Assembly (NCBI GenBank): GCA_030068145.1
Contig: JAPJBO010001143.1
Location: forward strand, 1 to 64,000
Length of the DNA: 64,000 nucleotides
Source: Diplonema papillatum
Taxonomy: Eukaryota; Euglenozoa; Diplonemea; Diplonemida; Diplonemidae
Direction of reading: 5' to 3'
The first letter of the stretch is position 1; each line of letters opens with the position of its first letter. Made by a program: the position numbers and the translations under genes. Shown piece after piece: positions 20,730-29,457 of this stretch. The notes under the pieces were generated by a model. The model had not been told where the DNA came from, searched no databases, and saw only the letters and a list, made by a program, of their open reading frames with translations.

Positions 20730-21870
20730 AACCCACTGTTGCATCAATGTAATGGCCCAAATCTGACCGAAAACCGCTGTTACATCAATGTAATGGGCCA
20801 AATCTGGCGGAAAACCACTGTTACATCACTGTAATGGGCCGAATTTCACAGAAAACCACTGTTACATCAATGTAATGGCCCAAATTTGACGGAAAACCAC
20901 TGTTACATCAATGTAATGGCCCAAATCTGACCGAAAACCACTGTTACATCGATGTAATGGGCAGAATTTGACGGAAAACCACTGTTACATCAATGTAATG
21001 GCCCAAATCTGACCGAAAACCACTGTTGCATCAATGTAATGGGCAGAATTTGACCGAAAACCACTGTTACATCAATGTAATGGCCCAAATTTGACGGAAA
21101 CCCACTGTTACATCGATGTAATGGGCAGAATCTGACGGAAAACTTGGCCCATTACATTGATGTAACAGTGGTTTTCCGTCAGATTCTGCCCATTACATCG
21201 ATGTAACAGTGGTTTTCCGTCAGATTCTGCCCATTACATCGATGTAACAGTGGTTTTCCGTCAAATTTGGGCCATTACATTGATGTAACAGTGGTTTTCC
21301 GTCAAATTCTGGCCATTACATCGATGTAACAGTGGTTTTCCGTCAAATTTGGGCCATTACATTGATGTAACAGTGGTTTTCCGTCAAATTCTGCCCATTA
21401 CATCGATGTAACAGTGGTTTTCCGTCAAATTTGGGCCATTACATTGATGTAACAATGGGTTTCCGTCAAATTCTGCCCATTACATCGATGTAACAGTGGT
21501 TTTCCGTCAAATTTGGGCCATTACATTGATGTAACAGTGGCTTTCCGTCAAATTTGGGCCATTACATTGATGTAACAATGGGTTTCCGTCAAATTCTGCC
21601 CATTACATCGATGTAACAGTGGTTTTCCGTCAAATTTGGGCCATTACATTGATGTAACAGTGGCTTTCCGTCAAATTTGGGCCATTACATTGATGTAACA
21701 GTGGTTTTCCGTCAAATTCTGCCCATTACATCGATGTAACAGTGGTTTTCCGTCAGATTCTGCCCATTACATCGATGTAACAGTGGATTTCGGTCAAATT
21801 TGGCCCATTACATTGATGTAACAGTGGTTTTCCGTCAAATTCTGCCCGTTACATTGATGTAATGGCCCAA
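20730..21870. repeat. ~41-bp palindromic satellite arranged as two opposed arrays
   Basis: Each unit contains TTACATCAATGTAA or TTACATCGATGTAA with GGAAAACCACTG and GGCCCAAATCTGAC. About ten units run in one direction up to 21145, then about seventeen run in the opposite direction. The array is therefore a giant inverted repeat built of small palindromes. Confidence 0.9.
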
Positions 21871-22289
21871 GTTTGGGCCAGTACGTTGATGTTTTTTTGG
21901 GGAGGGGCAGTGCAACTTGGACCTGATAGAGCCGTACCGTTCGGCCGGGGGGCTTTGCCCCCCGAACCCCCCCTTATTTCGACTTTCCAGAACAAACCAA
22001 ACCCGTACATTTCAGCTGTGTATGGCGGTGTCGGAAGCCAAGAAGGCAGGTGGTGAAATTGGAAACTCAAAAAAGAATAGGCGCGATGTTTGTTTGTACG
22101 TGCCGGGGGAGGATTAGCCTGTTAGTGAGTGATAGTGAGTGAATATGATCGGTAGGCTAATCTTCTCCCAAACACGCTGCCAGCGTTCTCTTTCGTGTTT
22201 ACAATTAATTGTTATTACGAAAAAGAATAGGCGCGATGTTTGTTTGTACGTGCCGGCCCCTTGTAGTAGGTGTCTCTCCTGAGAGTCTT

Positions 22290-24995
22290 TTACAGCGTCG
22301 TGCAGAGTTCTTTCCAATACTTTCGTTGGATTGGAAGACGCGTATATGCGTCCGCAGGCATGCTCTTCGTCGGAACAAAAAAGAGCTTCAGATGGTTCCC
22401 CTGTCTCTTCAAGGTGTCTTGCAACGCTTTCAACCAGGGTATCGCAGCGTACTTGAGGGAGTACCCTTTCCGCACAATGCCTATCACGGCCCTGTTGTCG
22501 ACTCCCACCACGAGTAGGGTGTTCTCCTGGGGCTGACCCCGAACCAACATGAATAGAGCGTACAGCTCCTTCAGATAAATTGGAGACAAAGCCAAACATC
22601 TCGGGAAGATTCCGTAGTGTGCTTGGCCGTCGATGTAGGCCCAACCGACACCACTCGCATCTGAAAATCCGAAAGCCCTGTCTGCAGGGAGCGGCTGCCA
22701 GAATACGAAAGCATTTTCCTCCAAGTGGTGCACCGTCTGACGAAGGAGGCGGAGAAGCTCCCCATCCAATGTCTTCCAGCTTCGCCAGAATTCGCTATCT
22801 CTAAGGTTACCATTTCGGGTGATGCCCGACATCCAGTGCAGCAGCTGCAGCAGATCGGCAAATGGCAGCCTCAACACATGCTGTCTCCAGATGAGACACC
22901 CTGCGAGCCGCCACCACGACCGTAACGGAGCACCTGGGGCGAGCAAGAGTCTCTTGGCCGGTCCTATGACCTTCTCAACCCACGAGGGATCCAAGCGCCA
23001 CTTCTTGTCGCTCAGGTTAACCTGCAAGCCGAGCGTTATGAAGACGGAAGAAGGCTCCTTCTTCTCCCCAATTACAATCCCGTAATCGGAACACAGTTCC
23101 TCAAACCTGCTACGAATCCTTTCCAGAACGACTTGGTCGTTGCTTAGGAAAAAACAGTTGTCGATCCAAGCGAAGCTATCCGACTCTGCTTGGTAACCCT
23201 CCGTGGCGAGCTGTGCAATCGACTCGGACACTGCCTGAGCCAGCTGAGGGGCGCCCCGGTATCCCATCGGCAAGACCTTCAATCGGTAAATCTTGTTGTC
23301 CACCCGGAAACAGAAGTAGCGTCGAACCTGTTCATTCAGTGGAAACTGGAAGAAAAATGACTTAAAGTCATATTCCGCCAAGTAATCGAAACCCATCATT
23401 TTTTCTATCATCGATGGGTAGGAAGGCAGTTTACATGGCGGGCATGGGGTGTGAGCAGTTGCCGCGTTCACGCCGGTGCATGCCAGAATGAACCGAAGTT
23501 GTCCCTTTTTAGACTTTTCGACACAGAAGGCGGAGTGACACCATCTTCCCGTCTCCTTCCTACGAACTTTCTCAACGATGCCGAGGTTGAGTAAGCGAGA
23601 CACGTGAGGCGAGAGTTTCTTGTTCGCCGGACCCGGAACGGTAGGCCGGCCACTACCTATCAGGGAGCGAATCTTGGCTTCTTGGACCCACTCGAAGTTG
23701 GGCCTCAGCGCCGGGAGGTCTGATACAAGCTTTTCCACGTTCACCGTGGAGCACAATGCTGGAGCCACGACCCCAGTGTAGCATGTGCTTGTCTTCGGCT
23801 TCGGCAGCTCTTGGTCCTGACTGAGCCAAGTCTCGGCGTAGTCGTAGGGGCCTGCGAAGTCCTTCAGCGTCACCGGCCATGTCACCGTGGGTTCGTCTAC
23901 CTCGGTAGGAGGGGTGCCCAGGGGACATTCGGTACCCGAGTGGATCAGGCACTTCACTTTTGAAGTAGGCTCAGCGGAGCAGCAGAATCCTGGGCAGCCC
24001 CCCACAAGTGATGAGGGATGTACTGGCGGGTGGTTTCCACACTCTTGTGGCGACCCACCACCTGTGCCGCCTGCTCCCCCAATTCCGAGAAGCGAGCCAC
24101 CCACGTCAATGCCGAATGCCGAAGGCCGTGCGACGTCAGATCGAGTCGAGCTCGCAGGACCATGTTGTACCGAGTGGTCCGAAGGTCGGGGTAGAACATG
24201 TACTTCTCGCCCAGCTGCAAACGGGCGTTCCACCAATCCAGCATCCACCTGACGAACCTTCCCGTCCTTTGCAGCAACAAAGGCTGTCCGCGACCGCTCT
24301 GATCCGTCTTCCCGTTGACCAACATTACTAGCACAAGGTTCTGGTCTCGAGGGCACAACAGGATGTGCTTCGTTTCGAGCCGGATCAGGTCGATTAGTCG
24401 AGCCCCGAGACTCCATTGGGTCGCCAGGGCGGCGCGATAGAGCCCAGTCATCTCGCGGACCGCTTCCTCCACCTGCTGGTTGCCCACCAATGTGCGAGAC
24501 GTAAGAGCCCTGCGTTCGTACTCTTTTAGCTCGCGGCTCAGAGTTCTTCGGAACGCAGCCGTCGGGTCGATTGACAGCATCCGACGATACGTCATGTACT
24601 GCCGAGCGGACTGCGTCTGGAGCTCTCCCTTTTCCAGCTTCAGCTGGAGCCACATGAGGAAGATGTGGTCCTCGGGCAGGTGAGGATGGCTCCTTCTGAC
24701 CAGAGAGGCGAAAGCCTCGCTGCGTGTCTGTACACTGGAGAGCGCAGCTGAGTTCGCATAGCACTGCGAAGCTCTTTCCAGAACTCTCCGGTGGAGATAA
24801 GGTATCTCGTCGGCAGAAATCCGTTCCCGTTTTCGGGAATTTGAAGCTGGGAGTGGAAGCCGGTAGCGGGTCGGAGCAGGTAGGTTGAGTCACCCCCTTT
24901 TCGCCTTCTTTACACGGTTCTCCTTCTCCACTTCGTTTTTTGGTGCCTGCGGGGTCTTTACCTGCAATAAGGCGTTTTGGAGATTGGTGGCCCAC
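22290..24995 (-). CDS. Reverse transcriptase–RNase H polyprotein
   Basis: An open frame of 901 codons. The first ~347 overlap the YR gene in another frame and are probably not real protein; unambiguous RT begins after the YR stop (23954). Then come LPALRPNFEWVQEAKIRSLI and KKGQLRFILACTGVNAATAH, the first palm Asp in DYLAEYDFKSFFFQFPLNE (near residue 540), GYRGAPQLAQAVSESIA, and the second palm motif as FAWIDNCFFL (near 610), with Asn where YxDD normally has its second Asp. RNase H follows: FGFSDASGVGWAYI (~778), YLKELYALFMLV (~809), VGVDNRAVIGIV (~832) and ADAYTRL. The RT frame lies −1 relative to YR, so a −1 frameshift or re-initiation could express it. No clear slippery heptamer was found, and the first Met after the YR stop is already inside the palm. 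Confidence 0.8.
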   Translation of the reverse strand: MGHQSPKRLIAGKDPAGTKKRSGEGEPCKEGEKGVTQPTCSDPLPASTPSFKFPKTGTDFCRRDTLSPPESSGKSFAVLCELSCALQCTDTQRGFRLSGQKEPSSPARGPHLPHVAPAEAGKGRAPDAVRSAVHDVSSDAVNRPDGCVPKNSEPRAKRVRTQGSYVSHIGGQPAGGGSGPRDDWALSRRPGDPMESRGSTNRPDPARNEAHPVVPSRPEPCASNVGQREDGSERSRTAFVAAKDGKVRQVDAGLVERPFAAGREVHVLPRPSDHSVQHGPASSTRSDVARPSAFGIDVGGSLLGIGGAGGTGGGSPQECGNHPPVHPSSLVGGCPGFCCSAEPTSKVKCLIHSGTECPLGTPPTEVDEPTVTWPVTLKDFAGPYDYAETWLSQDQELPKPKTSTCYTGVVAPALCSTVNVEKLVSDLPALRPNFEWVQEAKIRSLIGSGRPTVPGPANKKLSPHVSRLLNLGIVEKVRRKETGRWCHSAFCVEKSKKGQLRFILACTGVNAATAHTPCPPCKLPSYPSMIEKMMGFDYLAEYDFKSFFFQFPLNEQVRRYFCFRVDNKIYRLKVLPMGYRGAPQLAQAVSESIAQLATEGYQAESDSFAWIDNCFFLSNDQVVLERIRSRFEELCSDYGIVIGEKKEPSSVFITLGLQVNLSDKKWRLDPSWVEKVIGPAKRLLLAPGAPLRSWWRLAGCLIWRQHVLRLPFADLLQLLHWMSGITRNGNLRDSEFWRSWKTLDGELLRLLRQTVHHLEENAFVFWQPLPADRAFGFSDASGVGWAYIDGQAHYGIFPRCLALSPIYLKELYALFMLVRGQPQENTLLVVGVDNRAVIGIVRKGYSLKYAAIPWLKALQDTLKRQGNHLKLFFVPTKSMPADAYTRLPIQRKYWKELCTTL
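23954..24889 (-). CDS. Tyrosine recombinase of the retroelement
   Basis: The open frame starts directly after the gag UGA stop, in the same frame; the first Met is at 24655, but sequence before it (RISADEIPYLHRRVLERASQ, FASLVRRSHPHLPEDHIF) looks coding. Catalytic residues: Arg in WSLGARLIDLIRLETKHI, a possible Lys in LVNGKTDQ, His-x-x-Arg in LTSHGLRHSALTWVA, His in VVGRHKSVETTRQ and Tyr in RQYIPHHLWG. This enzyme would integrate the circular double-stranded DNA intermediate, as known for YR retroelements. It may be made by readthrough of the gag stop or from an internal start. Confidence 0.8.
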   Translation of the reverse strand, partial: LNLPAPTRYRLPLPASNSRKRERISADEIPYLHRRVLERASQCYANSAALSSVQTRSEAFASLVRRSHPHLPEDHIFLMWLQLKLEKGELQTQSARQYMTYRRMLSIDPTAAFRRTLSRELKEYERRALTSRTLVGNQQVEEAVREMTGLYRAALATQWSLGARLIDLIRLETKHILLCPRDQNLVLVMLVNGKTDQSGRGQPLLLQRTGRFVRWMLDWWNARLQLGEKYMFYPDLRTTRYNMVLRARLDLTSHGLRHSALTWVARFSELGEQAAQVVGRHKSVETTRQYIPHHLWGAAQDSAAPLSLLQK

Positions 24996-25870
24996 CGGTC
25001 GTCCATACCCCCGAACTTCACCTTTCGGGCCCTGCCCTCATAGAGCGAGGAGGACTCGCCGGAGCCACCAGTTCTGAACCGAAGACGGTTCGACTCCATC
25101 CGGACGATGGTAGCCTGCATGGCCTGAAGCACGGGAGGGTTGTTGTGAGCAACAGGCAGAAGAGCCCACAGAGAGTCGTAAGACGACCTCAGCTCATGCC
25201 GGTACGCCTGCCCCGCCTCGTTCACCTCTAACGCCTCACCAAACCGGCGGGTGAGGTCATTGCGTAGGGAGAGCCGGCCCCCCGAAGTCTTCAGCAAGGG
25301 GGCCCACGTCTGGACTCGTCGCGCGTCTACTTCGGCATTCTCAGCAGCCTCTGCCTCCTGGCGGTCTCGGGCAGCATCTGCCTTGAGTTTCGACAGCTCA
25401 GACTGGGTGCCTGTGAGCTGGTGCAAAAGGAGAGAAAAGGGCGCCTTCCAGGGTCCATCTGGAAGATTCTCCAGGACCGCCTGTAGGGCTCCGCCCTCGT
25501 CCTCATCCTCCCCCGGCTGAGGAAACAGCCTCGGGAACTCGATTGGGCCCTCGAGGTCGTCGGCCATGGCTGCGCGCTTGTTTCGGTCAGCAAGGCAGCA
25601 ACAGACTGGACAGCTCCAGTTGTCGTCCTTAATGCTTTCCAAGAAGCTTGCAGCGTCCGGTCCCAACTTCTTGGTTACGCATCCTGCAGATGCGATGTAA
25701 CCGCAAGAAGCACACCTCGACGAGGTGTCCGGCCTGTGTGCAATGCTGCACGTCGCGAATATGCATTCGCTCTCCGCTTCATCGTAATCCTCCCCGCGGG
25801 GGAGTTTCACGACGGGGATAGCACCCCATTCGACTTCTCCCTCGAGGATGTCAGTCCGAGCTAGTGCCAT
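24890..25870 (-). CDS. Gag-like protein with N-terminal PHD/RING-like zinc finger
   Basis: 326 codons, starting at the first ATG after repeat A1. The N-terminal part has CIFATCSIAHRPDTSSRC, SCGYIASAGC and NWSCPVCCC, a cysteine/histidine spacing like a PHD- or RING-type finger. A Gln/Ala/Asp-rich helical middle (LSKLKADAARDRQEAEAAEN) could be a coiled coil. A conserved-looking C-terminal region (GGRLSLRNDLTRRFGEALEV, SLWALLPVAHNNPPVLQAMQ) is shared with the relic at 8640-9079. A basic tail (ENRVKKAKRG) follows. The role as the RNA-binding structural protein is inferred from position. The stop is UGA followed by C, and the frame continues open into the recombinase. Confidence 0.7.
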   Translation of the reverse strand: MALARTDILEGEVEWGAIPVVKLPRGEDYDEAESECIFATCSIAHRPDTSSRCASCGYIASAGCVTKKLGPDAASFLESIKDDNWSCPVCCCLADRNKRAAMADDLEGPIEFPRLFPQPGEDEDEGGALQAVLENLPDGPWKAPFSLLLHQLTGTQSELSKLKADAARDRQEAEAAENAEVDARRVQTWAPLLKTSGGRLSLRNDLTRRFGEALEVNEAGQAYRHELRSSYDSLWALLPVAHNNPPVLQAMQATIVRMESNRLRFRTGGSGESSSLYEGRARKVKFGGMDDRWATNLQNALLQVKTPQAPKNEVEKENRVKKAKRG

Positions 25871-25872
25871 TT

Positions 25873-26007
25873 TTTGTTTGTACGTGCCGGGGGAGGATTA
25901 GCCTGTTAGTGAGTGATAGTGAGTGAATATGATCGGTAGGCTAATCTTCTCCCAAACACGCTGCCAGCGTTCTCTTTCGTGTTTACAATTAATTGTTATT
26001 ACGAAAA
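25873..26007 (-). repeat. Retroelement terminal repeat A1
   Basis: ~135 bp, matching A2 at 22089-22220 without a visible difference. It holds a strong hairpin (GGAGGATTAGCCT with AGGCTAATCTTCTCC) and the shared motif AACACGCTGCCAGCGTTC. Diverged copies lie at 50585-51065 (with an insertion) and 61075-61215. Confidence 0.85.
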
Positions 26008-26024
26008 AAAATTCCCACGGGCTC

Positions 26025-26345
26025 GGGAGATTTGGGGGTGGGTGGGTCCCCCCCCCCCAAGAAACATTTTCCCCCCCCTTTGGGCGGGCAGTTGGCCCGC
26101 CCGGGTAATAATCCGGCGTCCCTTACAGCAACCGTTTGTTTGCCAAAAGCCGAGTGTCTTGCAGATCACGTGACTTTCTCTCGTAGGTAGGTACAAACCC
26201 CCAGGTTCCTCATGAAACTGCAACCAAACACTTGTTATAACAAGCAATCACTTGTTATATAACAAGCAATCACTTGTTATATAACAAGTGATCACTTGTT
26301 ATATAACAAGTGACCACTTGTTACATCACTTGTTAGAAATATAAC
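26025..26345 (-). repeat. Inverted-flank blocks, right copy
   Basis: Inverse counterpart of 20600-20715 and 18700-18965: a C-run and GGGCGGGCAGTTGGCCCGCC, then GTCTTGCAGATC, CTCGTAGGTAGGTAC and GGTTCCTCATGAAACTGC, then CTTGTTATATAACAAG palindromes. The two sides bracket 7.6 kb. Confidence 0.85.
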
Positions 26346-26437
26346 TAGTTATGTCCCAAAAAAAACAGCTAACAAGTGCGTCGTGCATGTAGTACGCTGC
26401 CAACTACTAATTCTTAGTACCAACAATGCATTGTTAA

Positions 26438-26809
26438 CCCAATACCGACCAGCGACCTCCACAGGGGTTGATAAATAGCCCATTTCTTAAACATGCCGGA
26501 AAGTTGGGATAGGTCTGTCGAAAACAGCTTTCAAGTGCGGGAATGAAAAGATATGTGGCGTATCTCTTTTCCCGCCCTTGAACCTCGGAAATCCCGCCCC
26601 TCCCTCGAGGAGTCGACAAGGTGCCAGCCTGACATGACCAGGATTTAGACCCAAATTTCCGAGGTTCAAGGGCGGGAAAAGAGATACGCCACATATCTTT
26701 TCATTCCCGCACTTGAAAGCTGTTTTCGACAGACCTATCCCAACTTTCCGGCATGTTTAAGAAATGGGCTATTTATCAACCCCTGTGGAGGTCGCTGGTC
26801 GGTATTGGG
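26438..26809. mobile_element. Fold-back piggyBac-like MITE with TTAA on both sides
   Basis: Ends are CCCAATACCGACCAGCGACC and its inverse, bounded by TTAA at 26434-26437 and 26810-26813. The inverted arms are long (about 26407-26592 and 26655-26840), extend past the TTAA, and look nearly perfect. The ~60-bp loop (TCCCTCGAGGAGTCGACAAG to GGATTTAGACCCA) is repeated directly after the right arm (26841-26893). The end sequence resembles the TIR of the autonomous piggyBac at 41820 (CCCAACTCCGACC), and the left flanks are also similar. Confidence 0.8.
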
Positions 26810-27069
26810 TTAACAATGCATTGTTGGTACTAAGAATTAGTCCCTCGAGGAGTCGACAAGGTGCCAGCCTGACATGACCAGGATTTAGACCCAAAACCCC
26901 GGAAAAAGACAGGCGCTTCGTTTTGTTTGTGCGAACACGCAGTCTCCATCCCTCGCCGCCGTAGCCGCGTTTTCCGGGAAGGCACTCAGCTTGACCTCCT
27001 CCCAGTCAACGGCATCCGGGACGCAGTCGTCTTTCGACTTGAGCAGCTCAGCCATTTCTAAGATTATTT

Positions 27070-27235
27070 CTTTGTTCGTGCGTGCCGGTTGATCGTTTTC
27101 CCACTTGTATGTACCCTGTGTGTATTCAGGTAAGGAATTCTCTGATCAACCACCAAAACACGCTGCCTACGTCTTTTTAGCCTGCACAATACATTGAAGG
27201 GCAACCCACCAGATTGTTAGTACTAAAAAAGTCGC
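27070..27235 (+). repeat. Short hairpin element of the A-repeat type
   Basis: Same plan as 16455-16632: CGTGCGTGCCGGTTGATCG, CTGATCAACCACCAAAACAC, ACATTGAAGGGCAACCCACC and an A-rich end. A similar start (GACAGGCGCTTCGTTTTG) also lies at about 26908. Confidence 0.65.
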
Positions 27236-27298
27236 GGGTGCCCGTTCGTTAAGGGGGTAACACAAGAAAGTGACAGAAGAAGCGAAAGGGTCGCATAC

Positions 27299-27772
27299 GT
27301 GGAAGTAGGGCGCTTTGCGCGCGGACTCGTTGTAAGGGATCGGCGGTATGCGCACCTGGCATTCCTCGGGAGTGGCGCGCCGGGCGACGTTGTCGATGAG
27401 GCCGGTGACGATGAGCTTCCTGATCATGAGTTCGACGTCGAGCGACTTCACGACAACGTTGGCCCGCACCGTGTCGGCTACGCCGCCCTTTTCGGCGGGC
27501 TTGCGCCCCGGCGCCGCTTGCGTGACTTCCTCCTCGTCCGCGACCGAGCCGAAGACATTCATCGCGTCTTCCTGGGACTCGAGGAGCTGGATCAGCTGCT
27601 CGCGCAGCTGCACAGCATCCTTCAGGTTACGGTAGCCGACGAAGTGCTCCGCGGCGAACGCCTGCTTGCTGCCTTTGTGGCTGATGAACGCCGTGAGCAC
27701 CGCCAGAGCCGTCAAGCAGTCCGAGCCTGGCTTGCTGAATTTCTTCATCGCAGCTTTGAACTTCTGCAAAAC
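27299..27772 (-). CDS. DHX37: DHX37-like helicase, exon 4
   Basis: 158 codons, phase 0 at both ends (acceptor GCACAG/GTTTTG, donor TTCCAC/GTATGC). It reads KFKAAMKKFSKPGSDCLTAL, then AVLTAFISHKGSKQAFAAEH, YRNLKDAVQLREQLIQLLES, and SLDVELMIRKLIVTGLIDNV, NVARRATPEEC. It fits the DHX37/Dhr1 helical-bundle region after the ratchet ('…SDLMVLLGAVGAYEY…FCxxNxLRYKAMxEIxxLRxQL…LRQIVTAGLGDHLARR'). It sits between exons 3 and 5 on the same strand with matching phases. Confidence 0.75.
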
Positions 27773-27794
27773 CTGTGCGAGGAGTCACGCGTGG

Positions 27795-28875
27795 ACACTG
27801 TTCCTGAGCACACGTTTGTTCACACAGCGGCACACAGTCGCACTGAAGGGACAATGCTTCGACCACACGTTTGTTCATACATCGGTACACAGTCGCACTG
27901 AAAGGACAGTGCGTCGATCACACACGTTTGTTCACACAGCGGCACACAGTCGCACTGAAGGGACAATGCTTCGGCCACACGTTTGTTCATACATCGGTAC
28001 ACAGTCGCACTGAAAGGACAGTGCGTCGATCACACACGTTTGTTCACACAGCCGCACACAGTCGCATTGAAGGGACAATGCTTCGATCACACACGTTTGT
28101 TCACACAGCGGCACACAGTCGCACTGAAGGGACAATGCTTCGATCACACACGTTTGTTCATACATCGGTACACAGTTGATCACACACGTTTGTTCACACA
28201 TCGGTACAGAGTCGCACTGAAGGGACAATGCTTCGATCACACACGTTTGTTCATACATCGGTACACAGTCGATCACACACGTTTGTTCACACAGCGGCAC
28301 ACAGTCGCACTGAAGGGACACTGCTTCGACCACACACGTTTGTTCACACAGCGGCACACAGTTGCACTGAAGGGACAATGCTTCGACCACACACGTTTGT
28401 TCATACATCGGTACACAGTCGATCACACACGTTTGTTCACACATCGGTATAGAGTCGCACTGAAGGGACAATGCTTCTATCACACACGTTTGTTCATACA
28501 TCGGTACACAGTCGATCACACACGTTTGTTCACACAGCACACAGTCGCACTGAAGGGACACTGCTTCGACCACACACGTTTGTTCATACATCGGTACACA
28601 GTCGATCACACACGTTTGTTCACACAGCGGCACACAGTCGCACTGAAGGGACAATGCTTCGACCACACACGTTTGTTCATACATCGGTACACAGTCGATC
28701 ACACACGTTTGTTCACACAGCGGCACACAGTCGCACTGAAGGGACAATGCTTCGACCACACACGTTTGTTCATACATCGGTACACAGTCGATCACACACG
28801 TTTGTTCACACACAGAGTCGCACTGAAGGGACAATGCTTTGATCACACACGTTTGTTCACACATCGGTACACAGA
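27795..28875. repeat. Intron-3 minisatellite (~57-bp and ~33-bp units)
   Basis: Alternating units share GATCACACACGTTTGTTCA, followed by ACAGCGGCACACAGTCGCAC or TACATCGGTACACAGT. The array fills most of intron 3 (29457-27773). It is open on both strands over hundreds of codons only because the units are near-multiples of three with no stops. Confidence 0.9.
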
Positions 28876-28932
28876 CACAACTTCCCGGAGCAACACGGCT
28901 GCACAGGAAAAGTTAAACGAACGCCGACAAAA

Positions 28933-29100
28933 AAAGACAGGCGTCTCGTTTTGTTCGTTGATCGTTTGCTGCTTGTATGTATCGTGTTTCAGTTTGCATG
29001 GTAAGGAATCCTGATCAACCACAATACACGCTGCCTATTCTGGCCTGCACAGTACATAGTCGAGCAACCCACAATATTGTTTGCACTAAAAAAAAGTGGC
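28933..29100 (+). repeat. Short hairpin element of the A-repeat type
   Basis: CTCGTTTTGTTCGTTGATCG, CTGATCAACCACAATACACG and GAGCAACCCACAATATTG match the family at 16455 and 27070. Confidence 0.6.
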
Positions 29101-29457
29101 ACGACCGGGCAGTGTTGTTAGCAAAACGTCTGCAACGTCTGCAAACGTGCTTTTGTTTTTGAAAGTATGCCAATACTGCAGGGAATAGTTGACTAGACCT
29201 CTTGAGTTTGTGCTGACCACGAATAGGGGAGTCGGGAGAACCTACAAAGCCAAAAGCAGGACCGACCCCCCCGTTCGTGAGAAAAAGCGAAGAATAAAAA
29301 CACCTTCTTTTTTCCATCTATCTTTGTCAAGAGCTGCAACTCAACTATTCCCAAGACGGATCAATCGTTGTCTTCTCACAACAAGCCTCAACTCCGGAAA
29401 TGTTCCGTCGTCGGGGGCTGAAAAGTAAAAGCCGCAGCATACCGCTTTGTCGGTTAC

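Larger units (their letters stand above)
22069..26007 (-). mobile_element. YR retroelement with split direct repeats and gag–YR–RT/RNaseH order (VIPER-like)
   Basis: A complete-looking element inside intron 4 of the helicase, on the same strand. 5' end: repeat A1 (26007-25873) reaches to within three bases of the gag ATG. 3' end: after the RT/RNaseH stop come B1 (22256-22221), A2 (22220-22089) and B2 (22088-22069). A1 and A2 look identical by eye; B1 and B2 share AAAAGAATAGGCGCGATG. The A1–ORFs–B1–A2–B2 plan is the split-direct-repeat structure of YR retroelements. Three open frames are intact: gag (25870-24890), YR (24889-23954), RT/RNaseH (to 22290). YR upstream of RT is the order described for VIPER of trypanosomatids, not for DIRS, Ngaro or PAT. 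Identical A repeats and open frames imply recent insertion. Confidence 0.85.

Noticed and set aside
20730..21870. CRISPR array
   Set aside because: Units are contiguous without unique spacers, palindromic, flip direction, and lie in a eukaryotic intron.
22380..22450. −1 slippery heptamer for RT expression
   Set aside because: The YR and RT frames are in −1 relation, but no XXXYYYZ heptamer in the right phase was seen near the end of the YR gene (around 23954-24010) or elsewhere by quick reading.
23960..24995. First ~347 residues of the 901-codon RT frame as a protein domain
   Set aside because: They overlap the recombinase catalytic region in another frame, and that frame shows clear YR motifs. 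The RT-frame text there is low-complexity and unrecognised.
27932..29014. 310-codon Cys-rich (minus) and 343-codon (plus) open frames
   Set aside because: Both are by-products of the 57/33-bp minisatellite, open on both strands, inside helicase intron 3.
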